Shown here piece by piece: positions 1 to 9,167 of a DNA stretch of 64,000 bases. Under the pieces are notes generated by a model that saw nothing but the letters and a program-made list of their open reading frames with translations, made no database searches and was not told the DNA's origin. A program made the translations under genes and the position numbers. The DNA is from an uncultured Chloroflexota bacterium (lineage in GTDB: Bacteria > Chloroflexota > Anaerolineae > Anaerolineales > Anaerolineaceae), in contig CACYHU010000029.1 in assembly GCA_902774215.1 (NCBI GenBank), forward strand, positions 1 through 64,000, given 5' to 3'. Numbering within the stretch: position 1 is the first letter of the stretch; the number at the start of each line of letters is the position of its first letter.

Positions 1-1881
1 GCTCGCTGTATAAAGATACCAGCGCATTGCGTCCACACCGTTGTCTGCAATGACATCCCACGGGGAAACGATGTTGCCCTTATGCTTGGACATTTTCATA
101 CCGTTCCCGTCAAGGATCAACCCGAGACAGATGACATTTTTGAAGCAGATCGAATTGCGGAGCAGTGTTGAAATAGCATGGAGAGAATAGAACCAGCCGC
201 GGGTCTGGTCGACAGCTTCACAGATATAGTCCGCCGGGAACTGCTCAAGGAAGCGTTCCTCATTCTTAACCGGATATCCCCACTGTGCGTAAGGCATGGA
301 CCCGGAGTCAAACCAGACGTCGATCAGTTCCGGCACACGGTGCATCTCGCCGCCGCAGTGCGGGCATTTATAAGTGATATTGTCGACATACGGACGGTGC
401 AGTTCAAGTCCCGTCAGGTCCTTACCGGTTTTTTCGGAAAGCTCCTTCACAGAACCGATACACTCCTGATGACCGCATTCACACTGCCAGACCGGCAGCG
501 GAGTACCCCAGTACCGGTTGCGGCCGAGAGCCCAGTCAATGTTGTTTTCAAGCCAGTTGCCGAAACGCCCGTTTTTGATATGACCCGGATACCAGTTGAT
601 CTGATCGTTCAATTCAACCATCCGTTCCTTGAACTGGCTGGTGCGGATGTACCAGGTGGGCCGTGCATAATAAAGCAGCGGAGAATCGCAGCGCCAGCAG
701 AACGGATAAGTATGTTTGATACGGCCGTGTTTGTACATGATGCCGCGTTCTACCAGATCCTTGATGATGTGCGGATCAGCCTTTTTGACAAACATTCCGG
801 CCCAGGGAGTGACTTCCGGAACAAAACAGCCATCACCGCCGACAGTCATGAGCGTCGGCAGGTTCTCACGTTTGCCGACTTCCATATCGTCCGCACCGAA
901 AGTCGGGGCAATATGGACCAGACCGGTACCGTCATCAACGGAAACATAATCCGCGGCTACGACACGATGCGCCGGGCTTGTGAGCGGGAGGAAAGTATAA
1001 AGCGGTTCATATTTTTTGCCGACCAGATCGCTGCCCTTGTAATGTTCGACGATCGTCACCGGATCATCGCCGAAAACCGGTTCAACCCGTTTTTCAGCAA
1101 GGATAATATATTCCGCGGTACCATCTTCCAGCTTGTGCTCAACCTTCACATAGTCGATATCCGGATTGACTGCCACAGCCGCATTGGCCGGCAGTGTCCA
1201 CGGCGTGGTAGTCCAAACCAGCAGAGAGGTCTTTTCTTCGTCCAGCAGTCTGAGCCGGAAGGTGATGGAGGGGTCTTCCGCTTCCTTGTAGCCCTGAGCA
1301 ACTTCATGGTCGGCAAGCGGTGTACCGCAGCGCGGGCAGTACGGGACAACTTTGAACCCCTGATAAAGCAGGCCGCGGTCAAAAAAGTTCTTCAGGATCG
1401 CCCATTCTGCTTCGATATATTCATCTTTATAGGTCACATAGGCATCACTCATATCCACCCAGTAACCGATACGTTCTGACATCCGTTCCCATTCCTGGAT
1501 ATTCGTAAAAGCAGATTCTTTACAGAGCTTGTTGAACTTATCAATACCATATTCCTCGATCTGCTGCTTGTGGGTGAAACCGAGCTTTTTTTCCACCTCG
1601 ATCTCGACCGGCAGACCATGAGTATCCCATCCCCCCTTACGGGAAATGTGGCATCCCTGCATGGTGCGGTAGCGCAGGATGACATCTTTGAAAGAGCGGG
1701 CCAGCACGTGGTGAACGCCCGGCTTTCCGTTCGCAGTCGGAGGTCCCTCAAAGAAGATATATTCTTTACCGCCTTTGCGGTTTTCAGTCGATTTTTCAAA
1801 GATCTTTTCATCATTCCAGAACTTCAGAACCGACTCTTCCATTTCGTTGACATTCAACTTTGATGAAACTGGTTTAAACAT
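1..1881 (-). CDS. ileS: Isoleucyl-tRNA synthetase, 3' part cut by window edge
   Basis: Charges tRNA-Ile with isoleucine in the cytoplasm. About 627 residues are present from the start; the C-terminal part lies outside the window. The class I HIGH-like motif is visible as PTANGKPGVHH near residue 45, and the KMSKS loop as MKMSKHKGN close to the left edge. The editing/insertion region and paired CxxC motifs (CPRCG, CPHCG) lie between. The ATG at 1881 follows an AGAGAGG ribosome site. A T-box leader with an Ile specifier lies directly upstream, which agrees with the identification. The signature motifs leave little doubt. Confidence 0.97.
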   Translation of the reverse strand, partial: MFKPVSSKLNVNEMEESVLKFWNDEKIFEKSTENRKGGKEYIFFEGPPTANGKPGVHHVLARSFKDVILRYRTMQGCHISRKGGWDTHGLPVEIEVEKKLGFTHKQQIEEYGIDKFNKLCKESAFTNIQEWERMSERIGYWVDMSDAYVTYKDEYIEAEWAILKNFFDRGLLYQGFKVVPYCPRCGTPLADHEVAQGYKEAEDPSITFRLRLLDEEKTSLLVWTTTPWTLPANAAVAVNPDIDYVKVEHKLEDGTAEYIILAEKRVEPVFGDDPVTIVEHYKGSDLVGKKYEPLYTFLPLTSPAHRVVAADYVSVDDGTGLVHIAPTFGADDMEVGKRENLPTLMTVGGDGCFVPEVTPWAGMFVKKADPHIIKDLVERGIMYKHGRIKHTYPFCWRCDSPLLYYARPTWYIRTSQFKERMVELNDQINWYPGHIKNGRFGNWLENNIDWALGRNRYWGTPLPVWQCECGHQECIGSVKELSEKTGKDLTGLELHRPYVDNITYKCPHCGGEMHRVPELIDVWFDSGSMPYAQWGYPVKNEERFLEQFPADYICEAVDQTRGWFYSLHAISTLLRNSICFKNVICLGLILDGNGMKMSKHKGNIVSPWDVIADNGVDAMRWYLYTAS

Positions 1882-1899
1882 TCAATAACCTCTCTTTTG

Positions 1900-2002
1900 A
1901 GTTGGCAGTTGGTAGTTGTTGGTTGGCAGTTATCCATCCCGGCATCATGACCGGATCTTTATCGGCACATTGCCAACTACCAACTACAAACTAACAACTA
2001 AA
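1900..2002. repeat. Low-complexity inverted repeat between T-box and ileS
   Basis: Short GTTGGCAGTTGGTAGTTG-like runs around 1903-1930 are mirrored by CCAACTACCAACTACAA-like runs around 1972-1995. In the ileS transcript this would fold into a long imperfect hairpin after the T-box terminator and before the ribosome site. Its role is unknown; it may be a degenerate intergenic repeat or an RNA stability element. Confidence 0.6.
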
Positions 2003-2032
2003 ATAAAAAAACCGTCCCCGGACAAGGGACGG
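2003..2032 (-). terminator. T-box-controlled intrinsic terminator
   Basis: On the minus strand, CCGTCCCTTGTCCGGGGACGG is a near-perfect stem-loop followed by seven T. It lies just 3' of the T-box sequence, so it is the terminator that uncharged tRNA-Ile would prevent from forming. Confidence 0.93.
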
Positions 2033-2245
2033 AGTAACCGCGGTACCACCCTGATTCCTGCCGGAAGGCAGGCACTTTCATGATTTTGATATCGGGGAAT
2101 CAACCCGCGCGGCTTACTGGATCGCTCGTTCAGCTTTGTACTCCGGAAGGATATTCATCCGCTGCACGTCCTCCGGCTTCCACCGTCCCGGATTCGCTGT
2201 GACCGCATTTCGGATTACTCGTTTCCATCAACGCATTCTGATTTA
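2003..2245 (-). promoter_or_regulatory. T-box leader for ileS (Ile specifier)
   Basis: The conserved T-box AGGGTGGTACCGCGG is read on the minus strand at 2038-2052, followed by the terminator. Upstream are an AGTA element (about 2217-2220) and a stem I region with the sequence GAATATCC at 2149-2156, in which ATC (2150-2152) fits an isoleucine specifier codon. By family knowledge, uncharged tRNA-Ile binding stabilises the antiterminator and allows ileS transcription. The specifier assignment comes from the downstream gene and loop context, not from a full fold. Confidence 0.94.
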
Positions 2246-2390
2246 TTTTGCCACAAAGTATCATTTTGGTCAAACCCAAATCTGCAAAGTTATTATTATC
2301 AATGTCACATAGTTACAATTTTCAAAGAAAGTATTCAGCATAAACTGCGGATTATGATAAGATAAAGGAGAGAGAAAGGAATAAAACATT

Positions 2391-3314
2391 ATGAAAAAAA
2401 TATTACCCGCCCTTTTGATGCTGGTTCTTGTTTTGACAGGTATTGCTTCTGCTGATGCACCTTTCCGGATCAATCTTGAAATTGCTGATTCAGCAGATTC
2501 CTTCCAGACCTCAGTGGTTGCCAGAACAGGCGACCGGATCGCGATCAAACTGGGAGAAACGGATACCATCCTCGAAGTTCAGGAAAAACAGGAAGACGTA
2601 CTGAATTTCAAATTTGATCCCGCCCTGCAGTTTACTGACGAAAAGAATGGTGCCGTGGAGCTGCAGTATTTTCTCCTTCCGGCCGATACCGAAGACAAAT
2701 TTACAGAAGTCGGAAAAGACAGCCCGGTCCTGACCGTCAGCTGGGAGCAGCTGGTACTCCCCGAACAGTACCGGAATCTGATCAATACCGTTGAAGCTGT
2801 TCTTAATGGTGAGCAGACAGAGAGTGACGATTTCAGCGCGATCTTCAAAATGATGGCCGGCGCCGGTAATACAAAAAATGCAGGTTTTTATGTCACCGAC
2901 CTTGATAATGACGGGACACCGGAATTGCTCCTCGGTGAAAATATTCCGATGCAGGACGGCACTGTTTTCTACGATCTTTATACCATCACAGATGATGAAC
3001 TTGTCCATGTCTTCGACGGCTGGGACCGTTCCCGCTACTACCTCGTGTTTAATGGCGGCATTGCCCATGAAGGTTCTTCTTCCGCATTTGAATCCTTCAC
3101 TTCTCTGAATTACTATGCAAAAGGCGAGCTGCACCTGATGCAATCCATTATTTACAATTCAAATGCTGATCCGGACACCCCGTGGCACTTATCCAAGACT
3201 TCCGAATATGAGATCAGTGATTCCGATCAGATTGTCGATGAAAGCGAAGCCCGTTATATACTGGCAACATATCCTTACCTTCACGTGGATCTGGAACCAT
3301 TTACTGCTGAATAA
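2391..3314 (+). CDS. Secreted protein with Ca-loop-like DxDNDG motif
   Basis: 307 residues starting with a typical signal peptide (MKK, hydrophobic core, cleavage near ASA-DA at residue 22). No lipobox. The C-terminal half carries TDLDNDGTPELLLG (about residues 169-182), a Ca-binding-like loop common in secreted proteins of anaerobes. The N-terminal half looks like beta-rich extracellular sequence. The ATG follows a GGAGAGAG/GGAA purine stretch. The gene stands alone, divergent from ileS, with its own terminator. Function unknown; probably extracellular or wall-associated. Confidence 0.85.
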   Translation: MKKILPALLMLVLVLTGIASADAPFRINLEIADSADSFQTSVVARTGDRIAIKLGETDTILEVQEKQEDVLNFKFDPALQFTDEKNGAVELQYFLLPADTEDKFTEVGKDSPVLTVSWEQLVLPEQYRNLINTVEAVLNGEQTESDDFSAIFKMMAGAGNTKNAGFYVTDLDNDGTPELLLGENIPMQDGTVFYDLYTITDDELVHVFDGWDRSRYYLVFNGGIAHEGSSSAFESFTSLNYYAKGELHLMQSIIYNSNADPDTPWHLSKTSEYEISDSDQIVDESEARYILATYPYLHVDLEPFTAE

Positions 3315-3337
3315 GTCATATCAGGCCTAAGATATGA

Positions 3338-3369
3338 GGCGTGAGAAAGGTTTTTTCTCACGCCTTTTT
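3338..3369 (+). terminator. Intrinsic terminator after the secreted protein gene
   Basis: GGCGTGAGAAA and TTTCTCACGCC form a perfect 11-bp stem with a short loop, followed by TTTTTA. Confidence 0.93.
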
Positions 3370-3675
3370 ATTCATAAATATCTCATTTTCATTGACTTTT
3401 TTCATACTGTTGGCTTAAAAATCACCTGTATTTCTTCGTCACATTTTTCACTGATTCCTTTGCCCATCCACCGGACTTGCATTATAATTCAGCAGTTCGT
3501 TAATGAAATTAGCGGGAAATCACTTGATTGATGCCTCGTGAATACGGTTTTTCGGAGTGTTTTTTGGAAGCAGGCCGAAAGATTGGAAGCGCGGCAGACG
3601 GAACCCAAGCAAGCAGTTTTCCGTGAAAAAACCGGATTGCAGCCGGTCAGGAAACTGAAAGGAAAAGATAGAAAA

Positions 3676-3849
3676 ATGGCTACCAAACGCACTTATCAAC
3701 CGAAAGTCCGACGTCGTGTCCGTGTTCACGGCTTTCGCGAACGCATGTCCACTGCTGATGGACGCAATGTTTTGAAGCGCCGCCGCGCCCGCGGTCGTTA
3801 TAAACTGACCGTTACCGCGAACAACAGCCTGAAACGTCTTCGCTGGTAA
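3676..3849 (+). CDS. rpmH: 50S ribosomal protein L34
   Basis: 57-residue basic protein beginning [14 protein letters not shown], with the L34 core [13 protein letters not shown] and the RRRARGR motif. Typical L34 is about 45 residues; this one has a C-terminal extension of about 10 residues ending in RLRW. The ATG at 3676 follows GGAAAAGATAGAAAA; an in-frame open stretch upstream is unlikely to be coding. It opens the classic rpmH-rnpA-yidD-yidC-jag cluster. Confidence 0.96.
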   Translation: MATKRTYQPKVRRRVRVHGFRERMSTADGRNVLKRRRARGRYKLTVTANNSLKRLRW

Positions 3850-3900
3850 TTCGTTTTTTCGTTGATTTAGCAAGTTCGGTTTAATACAGCGAGTGCCGCA

Positions 3901-4254
3901 GTGGAAAGAAAAAACCGTCTGAATCACACGCTCGATATCCAGCGAGTCAGACGACATGGAAAATCCATTGCGCACCCGTTTTTTGTGTTAATTTACTACC
4001 GGGATAAGTCTGTTGATTATGCTCCTGTAGGTGTGATCGCTTCTAAAGCGGTCGGCGGTGCGGTAGAGCGGAACCGCGCAAAACGTGTACTGCGCTCCGC
4101 GGCTGACGAACTTCACGAAAATATTCAGCCGGACTGCATGGTTCTGCTGCTCGCCCGTCAGGAATTATTAGACCACGACACCCCCGAAATCACCGGACTT
4201 CTTGCTTCTCAGCTGAAAAAAGCTGGAATTTTCCGCGAGATCGCTCAGGAATGA
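3901..4254 (+). CDS. rnpA: Ribonuclease P protein component
   Basis: 117-residue protein subunit of RNase P, which matures the 5' ends of tRNAs together with the catalytic RNA. The signature GAVERNRAKRVLR (RNR motif, about residues 58-70) is present. It starts with GTG at 3901, 51 nt after rpmH. Position between rpmH and yidD is conserved across bacteria. Confidence 0.96.
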   Translation: MERKNRLNHTLDIQRVRRHGKSIAHPFFVLIYYRDKSVDYAPVGVIASKAVGGAVERNRAKRVLRSAADELHENIQPDCMVLLLARQELLDHDTPEITGLLASQLKKAGIFREIAQE

Positions 4255-4270
4255 TCCGTACCATTGCTTC

Positions 4271-4591
4271 GTGGATCCTGTCGAACAGAACGAAAAAAAC
4301 ACTATGCCGGAAGAAGAATATCCGGTATTACCGCCGGAACCGCGTCTCCGGGATTTGACATTTAAACTGCTGAATATCCCACGGTTTATCTGTCTGGGAA
4401 TGATCCGCCTTTATCAAATGACACTGTCAAAGATGCTGCCGGCAAATACCTGCCGTTTTTATCCGAGCTGTTCCCATTATGCCTATCAGGCCATTTATAA
4501 ATACGGAGCCCTCCGCGGTGTTCCCATGGCTGTCTGGCGCGTTCTGCGATGCAACCCCTTTAACCCAGGCGGATTTGATCCGGTTCCGTGA
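4271..4591 (+). CDS. yidD: Membrane protein insertion efficiency factor YidD
   Basis: Small membrane-associated factor linked to YidC. The family core is clear: IRLYQMTLSKMLPANTCRFYPSCSHYA, then W..LRCNPFNPGGFDPVP at the C-terminus. The tracked start is GTG at 4271, giving a 106-residue product; an ATG at 4304 would remove an 11-residue acidic extension and may be the true start. It lies 16 nt after rnpA. Confidence 0.95.
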   Translation: MDPVEQNEKNTMPEEEYPVLPPEPRLRDLTFKLLNIPRFICLGMIRLYQMTLSKMLPANTCRFYPSCSHYAYQAIYKYGALRGVPMAVWRVLRCNPFNPGGFDPVP

Positions 4592-4615
4592 GATCCGCAA
4601 GTGTAAGGAAAAAAT

Positions 4616-5803
4616 ATGAAACAAAATAAAGTATTAGCCCTGGTGCTTGTTTTCCTCTGTGTAATGGCCGTCAGTGCCTGTACACGGAGCAACGCAATGA
4701 CCGGCGGCTCAAGCTGGCCCGGAATGACGGTTAAAGACGACATCGTCTACGCCGCCAACGGTGCCTATGTCGAGGCAGTCCACAACGGTCAAAAACTTTG
4801 GAGATACCCGGAAGATGATAAAAGCCGTTTATCATTCTACGCAGCTCCGACCGTTGATGGTTCCCATGTCATTGTCGGAACCTATGATAATCAGCTCCAT
4901 ATTCTCAACAAAGAAGATGGAACTCTTGCCGCTTCCGCAGCAGTCGGAAATAACAAAAATAAAATCATTGCCTCACCGCTCGTCGTTGACGATAAGGTTT
5001 ATATAGCCTCCAGCGGCGGTATGGTCAGCTCCTATACCATCAATGTCTCCGGCGAGACACTGACCCCGAACTGGCAGACAACCCTTTCTTCAGAAGTCTG
5101 GGTAACGCCGGTTTATTATAATGGAACGCTTTACGTCGCTTCCATGGACAAGAAGATGAACCTGCTGGATGCTGCCGCAGGCGAATTGAAAGAAAGTCTT
5201 CCCATCGGTGCCGTCATGGATAATATGGTCCTGATGGATGGAAAGCTTTATTTCTCCACTCTGTCTAAGGAAGTTCATGAAATGGATCTCGCAGCAAACG
5301 AAATCCGCACAGTTGTGACCGCTGAAGCAGAAATCTGGGCTGCACCGCTGATCATGGGAGATAAAATGATCGTGGCGGACATGAACGGATATGTGTACTG
5401 CATCAACATGGCGGACAGCTCTGTTGTGTGGAAGACGGAGAAGCTCACCGCTGAGCGGACAGGCTTCATCGCATCCCCGGTCGCTTTGGATGAAGAAACC
5501 ATTCTGCTCATTGATGAGAGCGGCAACATCATGACATATGATACGAATGGAAAATCCATCGGACAGCGTGCCATGAATCAATCTGTCTACACCACCCCGG
5601 TTATCCTCTCAGACGGCAGCTTTGTCTCGCTGCCTGTTTCCGAAGACGGTCAGATCAAAGCCTATACTGCCGATCTTAAGGAAAATTATGTTTACAGCCG
5701 CGGTACCAACAGCAATACAGCCGCTGAACCGACTGCGGAAGCAGCAAACGCCGAAGCAACTGCAGAACCGACAACCGAACCAACTGCGGCGGAAGCGAAA
5801 TAA
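4616..5803 (+). CDS. PQQ-type beta-propeller lipoprotein
   Basis: 395 residues with a lipoprotein signal (lipobox VSAC, Cys about residue 22), then repeated blades of the PQQ/WD-like type: VYAANGAYVEAVHNGQKLWRYP, LHILNKEDGT, VYIASSGG, VYCINMADSSVVWK. The C-terminus is a low-complexity Ala/Glu/Pro/Thr tail. It sits between yidD and yidC, 13 nt before yidC, so it is co-transcribed with membrane-protein biogenesis genes. The blade type recalls BamB, but a BamB role cannot be claimed in a lineage without a clear outer membrane. A surface-side scaffold that assists YidC clients is one possibility. Confidence 0.88.
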   Translation: MKQNKVLALVLVFLCVMAVSACTRSNAMTGGSSWPGMTVKDDIVYAANGAYVEAVHNGQKLWRYPEDDKSRLSFYAAPTVDGSHVIVGTYDNQLHILNKEDGTLAASAAVGNNKNKIIASPLVVDDKVYIASSGGMVSSYTINVSGETLTPNWQTTLSSEVWVTPVYYNGTLYVASMDKKMNLLDAAAGELKESLPIGAVMDNMVLMDGKLYFSTLSKEVHEMDLAANEIRTVVTAEAEIWAAPLIMGDKMIVADMNGYVYCINMADSSVVWKTEKLTAERTGFIASPVALDEETILLIDESGNIMTYDTNGKSIGQRAMNQSVYTTPVILSDGSFVSLPVSEDGQIKAYTADLKENYVYSRGTNSNTAAEPTAEAANAEATAEPTTEPTAAEAK

Positions 5804-5816
5804 GGAGGAAAAATAA

Positions 5817-6794
5817 ATGTGGACTTCATTCGTTAACCTCTTTTTGAACTTACTGCTGTTCATCTACAAGCTCGTCGGTAACTTCGGTGTAGCGATCATC
5901 ATCTTCACTATCCTGATCAAACTGCTCACCCACCCGCTGATGCAGGCTCAGATCAAGAGCTCAAAGCTGATGACAGAGCTGAATTCTGATCCGGAATACC
6001 TGGAAATGCAGGAAAAATATAAGAATGACAGGGAACGTCTGGCTCAGGAGCAGATGAAAATCTACAAGAAGAAGGGTATCAACCCGACAGCGTCCTGTCT
6101 TCCGACATTTATCCAGCTGCCGATCATCTTTGCACTCTATCAGGCTGTCATCGCGGCGATCGTCTCCACCCCGATGGGAATGCTGGAACTGACCAAACGC
6201 GTCATTCCCGGCTGGATCAAAGTCTCAGAAGTTTTCCCGATCAACCCGAACTTCCTGTGGATGAATCTTGGTATGCCGGAACGTCTTTACATCGGTAATT
6301 TCGGTGTACCGGTCCTTGCGATCCTGGTCGTTCTGACCACCATTCTGCAGACCAAACTCACCCAGCCCGCGACTCCGCAGGGCGAAGGCGGCGGCAGTGC
6401 TGCCATGATGAGTGGTATGATGAATATCTATATGCCGCTGCTGATGGGTTTCATGGCCTACTCCCTTGCCTCCGGTCTGGCTCTCTACTTCCTGGTCTCC
6501 AACATCTTTACGATCTGCCAGTATGCCGCACTCGGTACACTGCATCCGGAGAACCTGAAGTTCTGGGAAAAGAAAAAACCGGCACCCGCTCCGGCCAAAC
6601 GCCGCACTTCATCAACTGCACCGGCAACATCAGCTAAATCTGAAAGCACTGATGCTCCTGCAAAGAAGATTGAAAGCGCTAAACCGAAAGCTGCGCCCAA
6701 AGCAGATGATGACAGCGCGATCTTCACTCAAAAGATCGATTATCGCGAATTCAAGAATCATAAAAAACCGAAGAAAAATAAAGATTTAGGATAA
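5817..6794 (+). CDS. yidC: Membrane protein insertase YidC/OxaA
   Basis: 325 residues. It begins directly in the conserved insertase core, without the large periplasmic domain of Proteobacteria. Visible are the first transmembrane segment (FGVAIIIFTILIKLLTHPLM), the cytoplasmic coiled hairpin (KYKNDRERLAQEQMKIYKKKGINP), CLPTFIQLPIIFALYQA, and three further membrane segments. The C-terminal 70 residues are Lys/Ala/Pro-rich and basic, typical for ribosome contact. A clear AAGGAGG site precedes the ATG. Confidence 0.96.
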   Translation: MWTSFVNLFLNLLLFIYKLVGNFGVAIIIFTILIKLLTHPLMQAQIKSSKLMTELNSDPEYLEMQEKYKNDRERLAQEQMKIYKKKGINPTASCLPTFIQLPIIFALYQAVIAAIVSTPMGMLELTKRVIPGWIKVSEVFPINPNFLWMNLGMPERLYIGNFGVPVLAILVVLTTILQTKLTQPATPQGEGGGSAAMMSGMMNIYMPLLMGFMAYSLASGLALYFLVSNIFTICQYAALGTLHPENLKFWEKKKPAPAPAKRRTSSTAPATSAKSESTDAPAKKIESAKPKAAPKADDDSAIFTQKIDYREFKNHKKPKKNKDLG

Positions 6795-6796
6795 AA

Positions 6797-7822
6797 ATGA
6801 CATCAACATCTTTAGAATACATTGCCGCAACCGCGGAAGAAGCAATCAATAAAGGATTGACGAACCTGAATGTCACCCGTGATGAGGTCGATATAGAAAT
6901 TCTGGACAACGGGAAAAAGGGCATCTTCGGTCTGGGTGCACGCCAGGCCCGCGTCCGTCTGACTATCAAGGCAGACAGTCTCCGTGCTTCGATTCAGAAA
7001 GAAGAAGCTGAAGCTCACGCTGCACCGGAAGAACCGAAACCGGTTGAAACAACAGCCGCTCCTGTGGAAAAACCCGCTGAACCGGCTCAGCCGAAAGCGG
7101 AAAAACCTGCTCCTGTTGAAAAACCGGTCCGCCCTGATAAACCTGCCCGACCTGAAAAACCCGCACGCCCTGAAAAACCGGCTGCTCCCAGGAAAGAAAA
7201 TAAACCTTCTGATCAGAGACCGGCTAAAAAACAGGAACCAAAACAGGAAACCGATCAGCCGAAAGCTGAGATGCCGGTCAAGGTTGAGGTCAATATCGAA
7301 AGACCCGCCGAGCTGGAAGACGGCGATGGCGACCCCGTTGTCAACGAAGAAACCATGCAGATCGCAGCCAATGTTGTCCGTGACCTGCTGGAGAAAATGC
7401 ATGTCAAGGCTGTCATCCAGTCGAAAATCGGCGAAGCCGCGGATGAAGTGGATTCCCGCGTGATCCTGATCGACATCCAGGGAGATGATCTTTCCTTCCT
7501 GATCGGACGCCATTCTGAAGTGCTCCACTCACTGCAGTACATCACCAGCCTGATCGTTGGCCGTGAAGTCGGTCACTGGGTCCCGCTTGTCATTGATGTA
7601 CAGGGTTACCGGGAACGCCGGGAACGCCAGCTTCGCCAGATGGCTGCACGCATGGCTGACCAGGTTGCCAAGACCGGACGCCGCATTTCGCTGGAACCGA
7701 TGTCTGCAACGGAACGCCGCATCATTCACCTTGCACTTCGTGACAATAATGAGATCACGACGGAAAGCATCGGTGAAGAACCGAACCGCAAGGTCGTTAT
7801 CTATCCGAAGGATAAAAAATAG
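6797..7822 (+). CDS. jag: RNA-binding protein Jag/KhpB (EloR)
   Basis: 341 residues. The N-terminal Jag domain (residues 1-55, with the hallmark GKKGIFGLGARQARV) is followed by a long Pro/Lys/Ala/Glu linker (about 75-170), a KH domain (about 185-260, LIGRHSEVLHSLQYI) and an R3H domain (RRISLEPMSATERRIIHLAL). In Gram-positives this protein works with KhpA on RNA and cell elongation. It begins 2 nt after yidC. A perfect terminator follows, so it ends the operon. Confidence 0.96.
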   Translation: MTSTSLEYIAATAEEAINKGLTNLNVTRDEVDIEILDNGKKGIFGLGARQARVRLTIKADSLRASIQKEEAEAHAAPEEPKPVETTAAPVEKPAEPAQPKAEKPAPVEKPVRPDKPARPEKPARPEKPAAPRKENKPSDQRPAKKQEPKQETDQPKAEMPVKVEVNIERPAELEDGDGDPVVNEETMQIAANVVRDLLEKMHVKAVIQSKIGEAADEVDSRVILIDIQGDDLSFLIGRHSEVLHSLQYITSLIVGREVGHWVPLVIDVQGYRERRERQLRQMAARMADQVAKTGRRISLEPMSATERRIIHLALRDNNEITTESIGEEPNRKVVIYPKDKK

Positions 7823-7880
7823 TTTTTTACTGTAAACAGTCAGTGGTTAGCAATTAACCGCAGACAGGACCAATAATAAA

Positions 7881-7916
7881 AGGCTGCGGATATTAAATAA
7901 TCATCCGCAGCCTTTT
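7881..7916 (+). terminator. Terminator of the rpmH-jag operon
   Basis: AGGCTGCGGAT and ATCCGCAGCCT form a perfect 11-bp stem with an 11-nt loop, followed by TTTTGTCT. Confidence 0.93.
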
Positions 7917-7953
7917 GTCTTATAACAACAAACAATACCGGACAGGAGATAAA

Positions 7954-9120
7954 ATGGGGAAGAAATTATTGCTTGTCAGTTTCGATGCAGTCGGGTCAGG
8001 TGAATTAGCTGCTCTGCAGGAATTGCCAAACTTCAGGAAAATCTTTTCCCGCGGAAGGATTTTTCCGGATATGAGAACCGTCTTTATTTCCAATACCTAT
8101 CCGGTACACGCATCTATCGTCACCGGAGTCACTCCCGGGGAACATGGATTGATCAGCAACGTAATGCTGCAGCCTCAGAACCCGAAACCGTGGTGGAATT
8201 ATGACAGTCGTTTGTTGAAGGAACCGCCGCTGTGGGACCTTGCTGCAAAAAAGGGGCTTAAAACCGCGGCTGTTATGTGGCCGGTGACCGCATATGCAAA
8301 AAACATTCGCTGGAATGTTCCGGAAATCATGGTTCGCGAAGGGGAAAGCCAGGTATGTGCTAATCTGCGCACAGGTTCAAAGTTCATCCAGCTTTATTCA
8401 TATCTGCGACACCGTTCCCTTTTGAGAGGAATTGAACAGCCGGAACGGGACCGCTATGCCGTGGCCAATATGCTGGATATAATTAAAATCGGACATCCCG
8501 ACCTGATGCTCATGCACCTGACCGCTTATGATACACTATGCCACGTGCATGGCCGGGGTTCGTCAGAAACACTGGAAGCTCTCAAAGAGATGGATTCTTT
8601 TCTCGGCGTCCTGGCTGAAGCATGCGGAAAGAATACGACGGTCATTGCTTTTTCCGATCACGCTCAGCTGAATGTTCACAAGGCTGTCGACCCGAATCGT
8701 ATTCTGAATATGCTGGGATATCTGGACTATCATGAAGACGGGACGGTCAGCAATGAACGTGCCGTATTTAAAAATGAGGATGGCAGCGCATTCTGTTTCA
8801 ATCGGGATCTGGATCCGGAGCAAATTTTCCTTGTTCGTGATGCTGTGCTTGCGGATCCGGCTGTGGAACGGCTTCTGTCTGAAAAAGAAATGCGGGAATC
8901 CGGTTTTGAAGGGAAAGCGGCATTTGGGATCTGTGCGAAACCCGGTTTTTATTTCAGAGCTGCCAATATAGAAAAAGCCACGCACGGCTACCCGACAGAT
9001 TACCCGGATTATAAGGTTTTCTTTGCCATATCTGAACCCTGGCCGGATCTGGAAACAGATTCAATTTTGGAAGTAACAAAAGCAGCATGGAAGGTCCTGG
9101 GGATCAGGGATAATTTTTGA
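7954..9120 (+). CDS. Alkaline-phosphatase-superfamily phosphodiesterase
   Basis: 388 residues of the type I phosphodiesterase/nucleotide pyrophosphatase group. Metal-site motifs are visible: VSFDAVGSGEL at the N-terminus, the nucleophile region SNTYPVHASIVTGVTPGEHGL (Thr/Ser), LTAYDTLCHVHG, AFSDHAQLN and KATHGYPTDYPDY. No signal peptide, so probably cytoplasmic. The ATG at 7954 has an ACAGGAGAT site; an upstream TTG extension overlaps the previous terminator and is rejected. Substrate is unknown (phosphodiester, phosphonate or nucleotide). Confidence 0.9.
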   Translation: MGKKLLLVSFDAVGSGELAALQELPNFRKIFSRGRIFPDMRTVFISNTYPVHASIVTGVTPGEHGLISNVMLQPQNPKPWWNYDSRLLKEPPLWDLAAKKGLKTAAVMWPVTAYAKNIRWNVPEIMVREGESQVCANLRTGSKFIQLYSYLRHRSLLRGIEQPERDRYAVANMLDIIKIGHPDLMLMHLTAYDTLCHVHGRGSSETLEALKEMDSFLGVLAEACGKNTTVIAFSDHAQLNVHKAVDPNRILNMLGYLDYHEDGTVSNERAVFKNEDGSAFCFNRDLDPEQIFLVRDAVLADPAVERLLSEKEMRESGFEGKAAFGICAKPGFYFRAANIEKATHGYPTDYPDYKVFFAISEPWPDLETDSILEVTKAAWKVLGIRDNF

Positions 9121-9167
9121 AAAGCCGCAAAATCGGCATAACAGTATATATTCATCAGGAGGATTTT

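Noticed and set aside
178-1479. 433-residue open frame on the plus strand opposite ileS
   Set aside because: It is the antisense shadow of ileS; the minus strand carries clear synthetase motifs, and the frame has no ribosome site or recognisable domain.
6812-7528. 238-residue Phe/Arg-rich minus-strand frame opposite jag
   Set aside because: It arises from the repetitive Pro/Lys/Glu linker of Jag read backwards.
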